Of a DNA stretch of 30,792 bases, positions 15,021-23,003 are shown one piece after another; within the stretch, counting starts at the first letter, position 1; every line of letters begins with the position of its first letter. The DNA is from Pseudomonadota bacterium (GTDB lineage Bacteria; Pseudomonadota; Gammaproteobacteria; Steroidobacterales; Steroidobacteraceae). The translations under genes and the position numbers were made by a program. The notes under the pieces were generated by a model. That model was given only the letters and a program-made list of their open reading frames with translations, did no database searches and was not told the DNA's origin. The DNA lies in assembly GCA_023423935.1 (NCBI GenBank), contig JAFAEQ010000007.1:1-30792 (forward strand), given 5' to 3'.

Positions 15021-16274
15021 TCAATGGTTCGAGAAGATCACTTCGCCGCTGCGGATCACGCAGCGAACGTTAGCGAAATGGCGGGGCGAGTCGGCCGGGT
15101 CCGCATTCAGGACGACGATGTCCGCGTCCATACCGGCGGCCAGGCGTCCGCGTCGGCCCTGCTCATTCCATCGAGCCGCGGGGGCGGTCGTCAATGAAGC
15201 CAAAATCTGCATGGGTGTCATGCCAGCTTGTGCCATGAGCTCATACTCGAGTGTCGGGTCGAAATCGGTCATGTAGCCGACGTCTGTGCCGAACAGAACT
15301 TGCCCGCCCATGGCGGCAAACCTGCCGAACTCCCGCACGCTTTCGTTCACGATTCGCTTGGCAATCTCCGGCGGCACCTGCTGTTTCTGCAGCTCGAACG
15401 CAAGCAGCTTGAGAGTTGGAATCATCGACATGCCGGCGTCACGAACCTGCTTCAGCAAGGCTTCGGGCCACGGGGCTGGTTGACCAAGCGGCGGATGCGC
15501 GAGGATGTCCGCATGAACATCGAGCGCAGCCTGCACTCCAATGAAATCCGTTGGATGGACAACGACCAGTTTGCCGCGCCGATGTGTCGCCTCTGTCGCG
15601 GCCCGCATGATATCGGCGGACATCCGCTTGATGCTGCCGTCGGCCTGTGGTGCGGCGATGAAAAGCTTCGTGCCATCCGCGTCAGCAGCAAAGTTGTGCT
15701 CGAGCGCTTTCAGCGCGGCGTCGACGGTTGCCGGTTGCGGCAACTCCTCGAGGAGTGACTTGCGCATGTGGGAAATGTATATGGGCAGGCCGTTGGGCGG
15801 AAAAAGCGCAAACCCCACTGTCATGATCCGGGGGCCACGAACCTCGCCCTTCTCGATCCGTGCTTTCAGCGCAAGCGTAGAGTCGCGCTCGGAGGCAGTG
15901 TCGAAGACCGTGGTGTAGCCGTAGCGCGTGAGCATGTTCGTCAGCGAGCGGGTCAGCGCGTCGGCTGGTTGATGGCCCGCATCGGCATATTCGTCGCCCG
16001 TGAAATGCACGTGGCTGTTCTGGAAGCCGGCGACGACAACCCCGCCGCTGCACTCCGGAAACTTCGTGGGGGCAGATGCGAGGACATCCGAAGAGTCCGT
16101 GACTGACTGGATCTTGCTGCCCGAGATAATCACTTGGCCGTTGTGGATCGGCCGCATGTCGGGGGAGGGATAGATCGTTGCGCCCCTTAGCGTCCACGCC
16201 GATTGGGCCTGTGCGGACGAAGCGAGCGCAGCGGCCAATGCGATTGCGAGTTTTCCAAGATGTCTGATCGTCAT
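15021..16274 (-). CDS. secreted metal-dependent amidohydrolase
   Basis: A 417-residue protein of the amidohydrolase superfamily (imidazolonepropionase-like/prolidase-like branch). A signal peptide covers residues 1-24 (KLAIALAAALASSAQA), placing it in the periplasm. Metal-site motifs are visible: HVH at 88-90, a candidate bridging Lys in DGTKLFIAA, His in VVVHPTD and in ILAHPP, and Asp in LFGTDVGY; the C-terminus has the usual GRLAAGMDADIVVLNADP segment. TTG at 16289 would add five residues, but those lie inside the dispersed repeat at 16278-16341, so ATG at 16274 is preferred. Exported relatives often hydrolyse peptides, Xaa-Pro dipeptides or cyclic amides; the substrate cannot be told. Confidence 0.9.
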   Translation of the reverse strand: MTIRHLGKLAIALAAALASSAQAQSAWTLRGATIYPSPDMRPIHNGQVIISGSKIQSVTDSSDVLASAPTKFPECSGGVVVAGFQNSHVHFTGDEYADAGHQPADALTRSLTNMLTRYGYTTVFDTASERDSTLALKARIEKGEVRGPRIMTVGFALFPPNGLPIYISHMRKSLLEELPQPATVDAALKALEHNFAADADGTKLFIAAPQADGSIKRMSADIMRAATEATHRRGKLVVVHPTDFIGVQAALDVHADILAHPPLGQPAPWPEALLKQVRDAGMSMIPTLKLLAFELQKQQVPPEIAKRIVNESVREFGRFAAMGGQVLFGTDVGYMTDFDPTLEYELMAQAGMTPMQILASLTTAPAARWNEQGRRGRLAAGMDADIVVLNADPADSPRHFANVRCVIRSGEVIFSNH

Positions 16275-16277
16275 CGA

Positions 16278-16341
16278 GAAGCATTTCAACCAGTTGCAGA
16301 CTTGCGAAGGTCAGGGAAGTCGATCAATCAGAGCTTCCCTA
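16278..16341 (+). repeat. dispersed 64-bp repeat, copy A
   Basis: About 59 of 64 positions match the reverse complement of 28399-28461. The element begins GAAGCATTTCAACC, contains GTTGCAGACTTGCGAAG, and ends in a partial hairpin between AGGGAAG and CTTCCCT. It abuts the amidohydrolase start. The terminal GGGAAGCTCTGAT-like sequence resembles an insertion-sequence end, but no transposase is nearby. Confidence 0.8.
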
Positions 16342-16525
16342 ACTCCTCAGACGCGGTACGAAGAAATGAGAGCCCTGGCTGAATGCACTTCATTCCTTGC
16401 GCTCGACTCCATTCATCACGCGCGTATGTCTTCATGGAGCGCGGTGAAATGCCATGGCGCTGGGCAAGCTCGTCGCGAAGATAGTCGCGACGCCGTGGAG
16501 TCGTCAACGCGGTCTCAAGGACGTT

Positions 16526-16625
16526 ATGTCGACGTCGCGCAGGCAAGCAGATGGACCAAGCTTGCTAGATCAGGTGCGCGAGTTGATCCGCATTCGCCAT
16601 TACGGCGTTCGCACCGAGCGGGGCC
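16526..16625 (+). pseudogene. N-terminal fragment of an integron-type tyrosine recombinase
   Basis: Starting at ATG 16526 the frame reads ADGPSLLDQVRELIRIRHY then GVRTERG, which matches the conserved beginning of integron integrases and related tyrosine recombinases (LLDQVR..IR.KHYS.RTE). Homology ends about 33 codons in, after LTNQ, where the sequence runs into a REP-like hairpin at 16656. The SAM-like domain remainder and the whole catalytic domain are missing. If this was an integron, attI and its cassettes would have lain to the left. No attC site was recognised there. The fragment is short, so the call rests on one motif. Confidence 0.55.
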
Positions 16626-16655
16626 TGACGAATCAGAGTCCTGCTTTGGTCGTCA

Positions 16656-16728
16656 ATCCCGGGGAAGGCCGGGATCTCCTGCCAGATTCGCGTTGGTCAC
16701 AGGGCGTGGGCCCCGGCCTTCGCCGGGG
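16656..16728. repeat. REP-like pair of GC-rich hairpins
   Basis: Two hairpins face each other: ATCCCGG-GGAAGG-CCGGGAT (16656-16675) and CCCCGGC-CTTC-GCCGGGG (16711-16728). This CCGGCCTTCGCCGG-type element is a common intergenic repeat in proteobacteria. It interrupts the recombinase fragment. Confidence 0.75.
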
Positions 16729-16792
16729 TGACCTCCGGGCCTTCTCAAGGTGAGATCACCACCGAATCGGCTGTTACTGGTCACTGGGAATT

Positions 16793-16850
16793 GTTCGACT
16801 GAAGTCGACCCACAGAGATGGATCAGTTGAAGTGTTCGACGAAGTCGAAC
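16793..16850. repeat. REP-like hairpins of the TTCGACTGAAGTCGAA type
   Basis: A near-palindrome TTCGACTGAAGTCGA (16794-16808) is followed by a perfect hairpin GTTCGAC-GAA-GTCGAAC (16834-16850), each near CCCACAG or CCTACAG. The same family recurs at 30570-30680. It lies just beyond the 3' end of the next minus-strand gene. Confidence 0.7.
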
Positions 16851-16863
16851 CTACAGTGCCGGA

Positions 16864-17232
16864 TCAATTCCGGGTGTTGATCGTCAGCATGACGATGCCG
16901 TTGCCGCCTATGACCGTGACGATGCCGCTCACGGTGTTCACTGACAGCGTCACAGTGGCGGTGCCGACAGCGATGGGCGGACTGGTGACGACGTTGCCAT
17001 TGACGCTCGTGCCGGGAAGGGCGCTGACGGCGGCGGCCAGTCCATAGACGCCGCCGGCGTTCGTAACGAGGTTGGTGACTGTTGCGGCAACACTCACAGT
17101 ACTTGTCGTGCTGGAAGTGGTCGTGGCGCCGGAGATCTGTGCGCCTGGGCCAGGAGGATTCAGGCCGCCGGCGAACGCTGTGCCGCACGCGAGCGATAGT
17201 GCAGCGGCTGCGATGAGTGTGCTCGGTCTCAT
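16864..17232 (-). CDS. secreted low-complexity Thr/Val/Gly-rich protein
   Basis: A 122-residue protein with a clear signal peptide (STLIAAAALSLACGTAFAGG). The mature part is almost free of charged residues, with runs such as GATTTSSTTSTVSVAATVTN and GTATVTLSVNTVSGIVTVIG, suggesting a beta-strand-rich, surface-exposed or self-assembling protein. No known domain is recognised. It starts 24 bp after the stop of a predicted outer-membrane barrel on the same strand, so the two form an operon and may work together, for example as a barrel with an exported partner. That link is inference from spacing. Confidence 0.65.
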   Translation of the reverse strand: MRPSTLIAAAALSLACGTAFAGGLNPPGPGAQISGATTTSSTTSTVSVAATVTNLVTNAGGVYGLAAAVSALPGTSVNGNVVTSPPIAVGTATVTLSVNTVSGIVTVIGGNGIVMLTINTRN

Positions 17233-17256
17233 GGGGTCTCCTTGATACTTGACCGG

Positions 17257-18138
17257 TCAGAAGCGACTGGAGTAGCCGACGCCGAATGAGAACGTGGAGT
17301 CGGCACGCTTCTCCACGATGTCGCTCCAGCCGAAGATCGTGGCAATGGGAATGGTGCGCCAGGGCACGATGGACACGGCGAAGTTCGTCGTCTCACCGCT
17401 GTAGTCGACAATGGTGCTGAACTGCCGCGTCCATGCGTATCCAACGGAAACGAATGGCGTGACTTGTTCCGGATCGTCCACTTTGCCGAGCCGGCCATCG
17501 CCGGCACCGAGCGTGACCATCAGGCCACCCGGATTCAGCGGGTTGTTGCGCAGCTGGAAGTAGTGGCTGTATGCGAGGAACTTCGTGCTGGTGTGTCTTT
17601 CCACATAGTCCTTGGCTTCGCCCCATGCCAAGTCGTTCTCGCTACCGAGGGACAGGGCGCCACGTTGTCCGATGTTGCGATGGAGCTTGATCGCTACCGA
17701 ACCGGAGTCACCGAATGAGTTGGTCAGACTGATGACGTTCACGGCCACCTCGACACCCACGGCGGTGGTGGGATTGCCGATGCCGAAGCCTGCGGCGATC
17801 GAGCCATCGATATCCAGGTCGCCGATGAAATCGGGATCGACACCTTCGACTCGGTTTCCGGAAGTGGTTGCACCGTTGACGCCGAAGAAGTAGTCGCCGC
17901 TACGTGCGCCGAATCCGATAGGTGAGCCGAATGCGACACCGGGTAGTACCCGTGGCTGGGTCATGATGGCCAGCAGCAGATCGCGTATTTCCGGGGGCAG
18001 GCTCTCCACCGTGATCGCTCCCACGTCGACTGCGCTTGGCTGGGAGCGCTCCGCGCCCTGCGCTGCAGAGGTGAGGCCAATGAGCGAGGCAGCAATCGAG
18101 GCGGCGAGGCCGACGAGCCTCTTCGGGCGACGGGACAT
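17257..18138 (-). CDS. predicted outer-membrane beta-barrel protein
   Basis: A 293-residue protein. MSRRPKRLVGLAASI at 18138 is chosen as the start because it begins a signal peptide ending near AAQGAE. The mature region has alternating hydrophobic/polar strands (TPFVSVGYAWTRQFSTIVDY, STFSFGVGYSSRF), aromatic girdle residues and a C-terminal Phe, the signature recognised by the BAM machinery. Two DxDxD/N-like acidic clusters (DPDFIGDLDIDGS) could bind calcium. A conserved-looking segment, LPPEIRDLLLAIMTQPRVLPGVAFG, precedes the barrel. I do not recognise a named family. It is first in an operon with the secreted low-complexity protein. Confidence 0.65.
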   Translation of the reverse strand: MSRRPKRLVGLAASIAASLIGLTSAAQGAERSQPSAVDVGAITVESLPPEIRDLLLAIMTQPRVLPGVAFGSPIGFGARSGDYFFGVNGATTSGNRVEGVDPDFIGDLDIDGSIAAGFGIGNPTTAVGVEVAVNVISLTNSFGDSGSVAIKLHRNIGQRGALSLGSENDLAWGEAKDYVERHTSTKFLAYSHYFQLRNNPLNPGGLMVTLGAGDGRLGKVDDPEQVTPFVSVGYAWTRQFSTIVDYSGETTNFAVSIVPWRTIPIATIFGWSDIVEKRADSTFSFGVGYSSRF

Positions 18139-18288
18139 TCGGGATTCCTCAAGCGTGTGGCGCGACCGAGGGTGACCGAAGTCGCGCGAACAGCACTGCA
18201 TGGTGCTGGCAGCAGTGTAGAGCTGCCTTATGAGGCCGCGCGGGCGGATTGATTCATCTCGAATCTATCTTCAGTCGCTGAGGTGCGG

Positions 18289-18402
18289 ATGTTGTCGGAG
18301 GTGCGGGACGCACCTGATCGTCAGTCGAGTCGCCCGAACGACGACGAGCGCGAGTTTCTGTTCAAGTTGCGGGACGACCGTGCGGCGTCGGAACCCAACT
18401 GA
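18289..18402 (+). CDS. candidate 37-residue charged small protein
   Basis: A short frame starts at ATG with GAGG 5 bases upstream and encodes a polar, acidic/basic-alternating peptide (SSRPNDDEREFLFKLRDDRA). It occupies the 307-bp gap between the barrel gene and soxR, on the opposite strand from both. The ribosome-binding site is good, but length and lack of recognisable homology keep confidence low. Nothing else is visible in that gap. Confidence 0.3.
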   Translation: MLSEVRDAPDRQSSRPNDDEREFLFKLRDDRAASEPN

Positions 18403-18445
18403 GCGCAGGCAGACGCTCGAACATCCATCGAGTCACTCGCTTGAG

Positions 18446-18904
18446 TTATCGAGCGCGTGGACGTCGAGGCCGCCCTTTCCAGATCAGCGGGCCCGGCCCG
18501 TAGCGGGCGGCCCGATCTCCAGGATTGGCAAGGCGGCACTTCTGTAGCGAGAGGCAGCCGCAGCCGATGCATTCGGTGAGCCCCACGCGCAGGCGATTCA
18601 ATTCGGCGATGCGCGCGTCGATCTGATGCATCCATCGGGTCGATAGCTTTGCCCAGTCCGTAGCCGTCGGCACTTGATGGCGCGGCAGCAAGGCAAGCTC
18701 CGTGGCGACATCCTCGAGCGACAATCCGATCTTCTGCGCGAAGACTATGAATGCGATCCGACGCAACACTGCCCGCGGATAGCGTCGGTGCCCGGACGCA
18801 GTGCGCATCGATTCGATCAGACCACGTTCTTCGTAGAAGCGCAGCGCCGAGGCAGCTACGCCGCTGCGTTCTGCCAGTTCACCAATCGTGAGTTCGCTGT
18901 CCAT
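18446..18904 (-). CDS. soxR: redox-sensing MerR-family activator SoxR
   Basis: A 152-residue MerR-type regulator with an N-terminal winged helix (LTIGELAERSGVAASALRFYE, RTASGHRRY), a dimerisation helix, and the C-terminal cysteine cluster CIGCGCLSLQKC (Cys112, 115, 117, 123). That C-x2-C-x-C-x5-C spacing is the [2Fe-2S] site of SoxR, followed by the conserved NPGD. SoxR is oxidised by redox-cycling compounds or superoxide/NO and then activates promoters with an over-long spacer. No soxS is present, so it should act directly on targets as in most non-enteric bacteria. It is divergent from a hemerythrin gene through such a promoter. Start ATG at 18904 fits the family length. Confidence 0.93.
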   Translation of the reverse strand: MDSELTIGELAERSGVAASALRFYEERGLIESMRTASGHRRYPRAVLRRIAFIVFAQKIGLSLEDVATELALLPRHQVPTATDWAKLSTRWMHQIDARIAELNRLRVGLTECIGCGCLSLQKCRLANPGDRAARYGPGPLIWKGRPRRPRAR

Positions 18905-18930
18905 GCCGCTAGCATGGGCGCGGCGCGAGC

Positions 18931-18961
18931 TTGACTTCAAGTGCAGTTGAACTCTTAGGGT
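18931..18961 (+). promoter_or_regulatory. SoxR-dependent promoter of the hemerythrin gene
   Basis: A -35 box TTGACT (18931-18936) and a -10 box TAGGGT (18956-18961) are separated by 19 bp, the abnormal spacing that MerR-family activators such as SoxR correct. The spacer holds an imperfect dyad, CTTCAAGT-GC-AGTTGAAC, centred like the enteric SoxR box. It points to the hemerythrin gene, whose start is 46 bp downstream of the -10 box. Confidence 0.7.
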
Positions 18962-19007
18962 TCGCACCTGTTGCCCTGACGGTGTTGTCTGCCACCTGGA
19001 GATTCCG

Positions 19008-19556
19008 ATGCCTGCGACTGCGATAACGATCATCCACAAGTACCTCAGAAGTGAGCTGTTTGGGTTCTCGCAGCAACTGTTTCGTGCCGGTCCGGAGGAT
19101 GTGTCCGCCATTCAAAGCGCGATGGAACGTACTGCCTGGCTGCTGCACGGACACGCCACGCAGGAGGAGGCGCAGCTCGAACCCAAGCTGCGCCAGCAGG
19201 ACGAGTCCGCTGCCGATCGGCTGATGGAGGATCATCGGCGTCTGGAGGAGGAGTTGGAGCAACTGACGGCGTTCGTGCGCCGGCTCGATCCGAGCCAGCC
19301 GGACTGCATTGAATCGTTGTTGCAACTGAACCTGAACTGGAACCGCTTCGTCAGTGGCTATCTGGCGCACCTGGATGACGAGGAGCGAGCGTTGTTCCAG
19401 CCATTGAGCGCGGCGACTTCGCTCGCGGTCATCGCCCAATCTGCCGTGTCGCAAGGGGCCGAGCAGGGCAGGGCATTTCTCGAACGGCTATGGACCGTCA
19501 CTACGGTGCGCGAGCGCGAGGTCATCGAAAGCGAGGTTCGGTCGCGAACGAAGTGA
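19008..19556 (+). CDS. hemerythrin-domain protein
   Basis: A 182-residue helical protein with hemerythrin HHE-type ligands: His10, the HGHATQEE segment (His47/His49, Glu53/54), His76 in EDHRRLEEEL, and HLDDEE (His121, Glu125). Such proteins carry a non-heme di-iron site that binds O2, NO or peroxide, or stores iron. The C-terminal ~45 residues form another helix pair. The start ATG has GGAG 6 bases upstream. Its SoxR-type promoter and divergent soxR imply induction under redox stress, probably for oxygen/NO detoxification or di-iron/Fe-S protection. The exact function is inferred. Confidence 0.85.
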   Translation: MPATAITIIHKYLRSELFGFSQQLFRAGPEDVSAIQSAMERTAWLLHGHATQEEAQLEPKLRQQDESAADRLMEDHRRLEEELEQLTAFVRRLDPSQPDCIESLLQLNLNWNRFVSGYLAHLDDEERALFQPLSAATSLAVIAQSAVSQGAEQGRAFLERLWTVTTVREREVIESEVRSRTK

Positions 19557-19882
19557 TTCAATGGTTTCCGGTGCCGGGCGAGGTTCGTGGGTTGCGCGTG
19601 ACAGTGAAGAAACGATTCACGCTCTCACGCTGGCTGGATTCACTGCGGTGAGAGAGTCGAGCGATCTCCGCGACTGGCTCGGCGTAGCGTCGTTGTCTGG
19701 TGGTATAGCTGCGGCCAGCCTCGGGTGGTGCTCGGATCGGGCGCTCGATCAATGGGTGCGATTGACTCAGTGCCAACGGTCTGGCCGATAATCAGTCGAT
19801 GCGTTCGGCGGCTGCTCTGTGCGGCGAAGGTGAAGCGTCCGGCCGCAGTTCGGCTGAACCTACAATCAGAGCGCACGACACC
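19557..19882. other. gene-free gap
   Basis: No convincing gene was found between the hemerythrin stop and the next start. A TTCGGCTGAACCTACA stretch near 19852-19867 is a half-element of the REP-like family found at 16793 and 30570. Confidence 0.5.
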
Positions 19883-20518
19883 ATGCAACCGCTGAGTTTC
19901 TGTCTTACCCCGTGCCTGGCACTGATCGCTGTCGTATGCAGTGGCGTGGTTCATGCCGGACACATCGACTCAATCGTTCAGAAGGAATTTCCCGGCGCGC
20001 GCCTTGCAACTCCTGCAGACTTTTCACCCGTACTGGAGGGCAAATACGTCGGCCAGGTGCTTCACGAAGCCGATTTCGATGGAGATGGATCGAGCGATTG
20101 GGCGGTCATCATTGTTTTCCCTGACGCCGCAACCTACGGCGTGTACTACGTGATAAGCGGCAATCCTCGGCCCAGAATCATGAAGCTTTTCGATCGGGAG
20201 TACGGTCTGGACGAACGAGCGGGCTTTATCAAGACGCCAATGTTCTTCAAGCCTGCCGGTGAACTGGGAATTGCGGGGCGGGATTACACAACGCTGACCA
20301 ACGATCTTTCTCTGCATGATTCTTCGGCCGAAGCCTGGAAGGTGTATGCAGAGGAACGTGCAATAAGAGTGGCTCCTTATAGAGCGGTTCCAGCGATTGA
20401 GGTGTGGACTGGGGTGAGCGGCAGCCAGAAAGATGGGACTCTAGAGCAACTGTCGTATTGCTCGCACACCTGGTATTTCGAGAAAGGCGAGCTCAAGAGC
20501 TTCAGTGCATGCGATTGA
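19883..20518 (+). CDS. secreted hypothetical protein with an EF-hand/FG-GAP-like loop
   Basis: A 211-residue protein. ATG at 19883 is chosen because it starts a signal peptide (SFCLTPCLALIAVVCSGVVHAG); the frame is open to 19799. Residues following GQVLHEADFDGDGSSDWAVI match the calcium-binding FG-GAP/VCBS-like pattern D-x-D-x-D-G-x-x-D, common in small periplasmic proteins. Later parts (YGVYYVISGNPRPRIMKLF and a C-terminal YCSHTWYFEKGELKSF with two Cys near the end) are unassigned. No operon partner is visible. Confidence 0.65.
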   Translation: MQPLSFCLTPCLALIAVVCSGVVHAGHIDSIVQKEFPGARLATPADFSPVLEGKYVGQVLHEADFDGDGSSDWAVIIVFPDAATYGVYYVISGNPRPRIMKLFDREYGLDERAGFIKTPMFFKPAGELGIAGRDYTTLTNDLSLHDSSAEAWKVYAEERAIRVAPYRAVPAIEVWTGVSGSQKDGTLEQLSYCSHTWYFEKGELKSFSACD

Positions 20519-21067
20519 TCATGGGTTTGCTGCTAACCACATTCGCGATATCGAGCCGCTGAAGCACCCAATGCTAGTGGCACGCATCGGTTTCTGCGCA
20601 CCTCACCGGATTCTCGAGCGCCTTTCGATGCGCAGCTCGATCCTCACGTTGAAATTCGCGCCTCGCGGTGATGTCGAATCACTGTCACCTCGTATTGTTC
20701 ATCGGGCGTAATCGCTGACAGTGACTCGCGCGTTGGTGTGAGCGGTATCACGGTGCGTTCAACGGCGCGATGAGTCTTTCTCGCCGGCTCACGAGACAGC
20801 CCTCCGCTGTGAGCGCCTTCTTGTGCGCTCAACGGAAGCGTCGACGTTGCGCAGTCGACAGCTCCGTGTCAGTGAGCAATACGTCCTGGTTCCCGCCGTC
20901 CCGATTTACTAGTATCCGGCCCGCTCACGATAGCTGCGAGTGGTTCGACCAGGCAGATCCGTTGATATCGGGGTTTCCATGAAATCCGATAACGACTGTT
21001 CCCCTGTCATTCGATGATGCCGCAGCATTCAACGTGATCGAGTTCATAACAAGAATCAACAAACGCG
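20519..21067. other. gene-poor gap with a possible decayed protease pro-domain fragment
   Basis: No intact gene is visible. On the minus strand, 20644-20832 gives a 62-codon frame whose middle (TVIPLTPTRESLSAITPDEQ and EVTVIRHHR) resembles the start of the kumamolisin/sedolisin (S53) pro-domain (VPLPGS.R...A..DP.E..EVTV.LR). It would be a remnant only. The rest shows no repeats, RNA genes or clear promoter. Confidence 0.3.
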
Positions 21068-21079
21068 ATGCTGAGTACG

Positions 21080-22990
21080 ATGAAGAAATGGCTGCTTGGG
21101 ATGATGGTTTCCCTGACGGTGGTTGCTGCAGGCTGCGGCGGCGGGGGTGGTGACGATAAGAGTGGCGGGTCCACAGGCTCTGGAGGCGGCAGCACACCTT
21201 CCGGACCGAGCGCACCGACGCCTTCCGCGTCGTTCAGTGATGGCGTCAGTACGTTCACGGCAGGGCGCATCGTTTCCCTCGATGTCGAGAACTTCGCGCT
21301 CACTGAGCAGCTCGTGGTCACAGTCGGCGGATCTGCTGTCCCGGCCCACGTCGTCAGCAGTCGCCTCATCTTCGTCATGCCGGTGGACTTGAGTGGTCCA
21401 CAGACGATCACGGTGAAGAACAGCGCGAGCACATTGAGCGTGCCCGTCACCGTGGAGGCGTTGACGTCTCCGGCCAATCCGGCGGCGTACGTGGCGGAAG
21501 TTCACAGCAAACTCGATTCGCTATTGGACGAGCTGATCGCGGATGCGGTGGGAGAGGACCTGTCATTGCTGCTATGGGCGAAGGAGCAACTCGAAGATCA
21601 GCAGGATGTGCTTGATCAGGTCGATGCGGATACGCTGAAACAGCTCGCTGCGGTTCTCAAAGCTAACGACATCGACGAGCTGTTCGCGGCACAACCGATG
21701 GCTGGCACGTTCTCGTTCGCGCAGAAGGCGGATCTGGCTCGATGCAACGCGCTCAGCGACGCCTATCCGAAAGTGTTCATGAAGGCCATCTTGTCGACGG
21801 GGCTCGTCGTGGCGGGGCTGTTTCCTCCCAGTCCGTTGTTGGCTGTGGGTATTGCCGCCATGGTGATCACGGTGAAGCAGGCGCACGGCGTCGTGGGCGA
21901 CATCGTGGACGCCTGTCTCAATCCGTTCGGTGAACCGTTGTTGCAGGAGGTGAGCGGCGGCACCAGCGTGGGCGGCGGCGTTGCATCACTTCAGAAGATC
22001 CAGATCGTGCTACCGTTCAATCACAATAGTGCGCGCACTTTCAAAGTCGAGGTTCCCGCGCGTCTGCTGGACGTCGTCGGAGATGGGCTGACCACGCTCG
22101 CACATCGGCTGGGTGGATTGATCCGCTTTGCGCGCGAGAGCTCGACTACGCTGGCCGACCAAGTACCCGCGGCCATGCAGAATGAGCTGCTGAATTTTCA
22201 GACCGAGAAGGTCATCCCTGGCGATGCGAACGCGTATACCCTGGGGAGCATCTCCGACGCGCGTATCACGGGCACGGTGAATAGCTCGGGCTCGAATCTG
22301 ATAGTGAAGTTCGCGTATCTCGACGGTCAGATCCCGCAGTCGGCGGTGAACTTCGAGTTCACACTCATCGATGTGACCGCCAGTGAGCTTGCCGGAACGT
22401 ATGGCGCAACGCTCAACGCGTTGGATCCGCCGACGGCCTCGGGTGGATCGATCGATGTGCGTTATGGGGAAACCTACACCGGGCGCTTGTCGGGCACGTT
22501 TGCCGATCGCTATGTGATCGTCACGCAGCCGTTGCGCGGCACGGTCACGCTGGTGAATGCCGAAACCGGAGAGTTCACGTATCACACGTCATCGCAGGAA
22601 GACCTTCCTGACGAGTTCACGTATCGGGCGGTCAACTCAGCAGGTGATTCTGCGAACGCGAAAGTACAAGTCAGTGTCGATCTGACGCCGGTCTATGAAG
22701 CGGCGGTGTTGGGTACGTGGAGTGTGACCTACTCAAACACGGGCCCGGTCTATAACTACACCATGGTCCTGTCGCAGGGTGGCAGCGGCTACTACATGGT
22801 CGACACGGTGTCGTATCCCATTCGTTGGGAAATCGAACGCGATAGCGAGGGGTACAAGCTTTACGACTACGGCTTCTGGCACTTCGCGTTCGATCGCCTG
22901 CCGCGCACACCGTTGACGCTACCAGTCACGCAGTACACGCGGCTCAACCATCAGCGCGAGCCGGTTGAAGGGACCTTCGTGAAGCAGTAG
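21080..22990 (+). CDS. large lipoprotein with IPT/TIG-like and Ig-like domains
   Basis: A 636-residue exported lipoprotein: KKWLLGMMVSLTVVAAGC is a type II signal peptide with the lipid-anchored Cys at residue 19, followed by a flexible Gly/Ser/Pro linker. An IPT/TIG-like domain follows (VSLDVENFALTEQLVVTVGG to VTVKNSASTLSVPVTVEA), then a helical region with a hydrophobic segment (LVVAGLFPPSPLLAVGIAAMV) and a cadherin-like beta module (YVIVTQPLRGTVTLVNAETG, EFTYRAVNSAGDSANAKVQV). The C-terminal ~80 residues form a lipocalin-like or DUF-type beta unit (LGTWSVTYSNTG). An upstream ATG at 21068 is also possible. Surface adhesion or envelope binding is likely but unproven; no named family is assigned. 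Confidence 0.75.
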   Translation: MKKWLLGMMVSLTVVAAGCGGGGGDDKSGGSTGSGGGSTPSGPSAPTPSASFSDGVSTFTAGRIVSLDVENFALTEQLVVTVGGSAVPAHVVSSRLIFVMPVDLSGPQTITVKNSASTLSVPVTVEALTSPANPAAYVAEVHSKLDSLLDELIADAVGEDLSLLLWAKEQLEDQQDVLDQVDADTLKQLAAVLKANDIDELFAAQPMAGTFSFAQKADLARCNALSDAYPKVFMKAILSTGLVVAGLFPPSPLLAVGIAAMVITVKQAHGVVGDIVDACLNPFGEPLLQEVSGGTSVGGGVASLQKIQIVLPFNHNSARTFKVEVPARLLDVVGDGLTTLAHRLGGLIRFARESSTTLADQVPAAMQNELLNFQTEKVIPGDANAYTLGSISDARITGTVNSSGSNLIVKFAYLDGQIPQSAVNFEFTLIDVTASELAGTYGATLNALDPPTASGGSIDVRYGETYTGRLSGTFADRYVIVTQPLRGTVTLVNAETGEFTYHTSSQEDLPDEFTYRAVNSAGDSANAKVQVSVDLTPVYEAAVLGTWSVTYSNTGPVYNYTMVLSQGGSGYYMVDTVSYPIRWEIERDSEGYKLYDYGFWHFAFDRLPRTPLTLPVTQYTRLNHQREPVEGTFVKQ

Positions 22991-23003
22991 CTCTGCGGCC
23001 GAT

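Noticed and set aside
11500..16500. attC-like recombination sites for a presumed integron
   Set aside because: No paired core sites of the GTTRRRY/RYYYAAC type with suitable arms were recognised by eye.
16328..16546. 72-codon minus-strand frame with an HTH-like segment (RDELAQRHGISPRSMKTYAR)
   Set aside because: Its 3' end lies in the dispersed repeat and its 5' end in the recombinase fragment; no ribosome-binding site. Probably chance.
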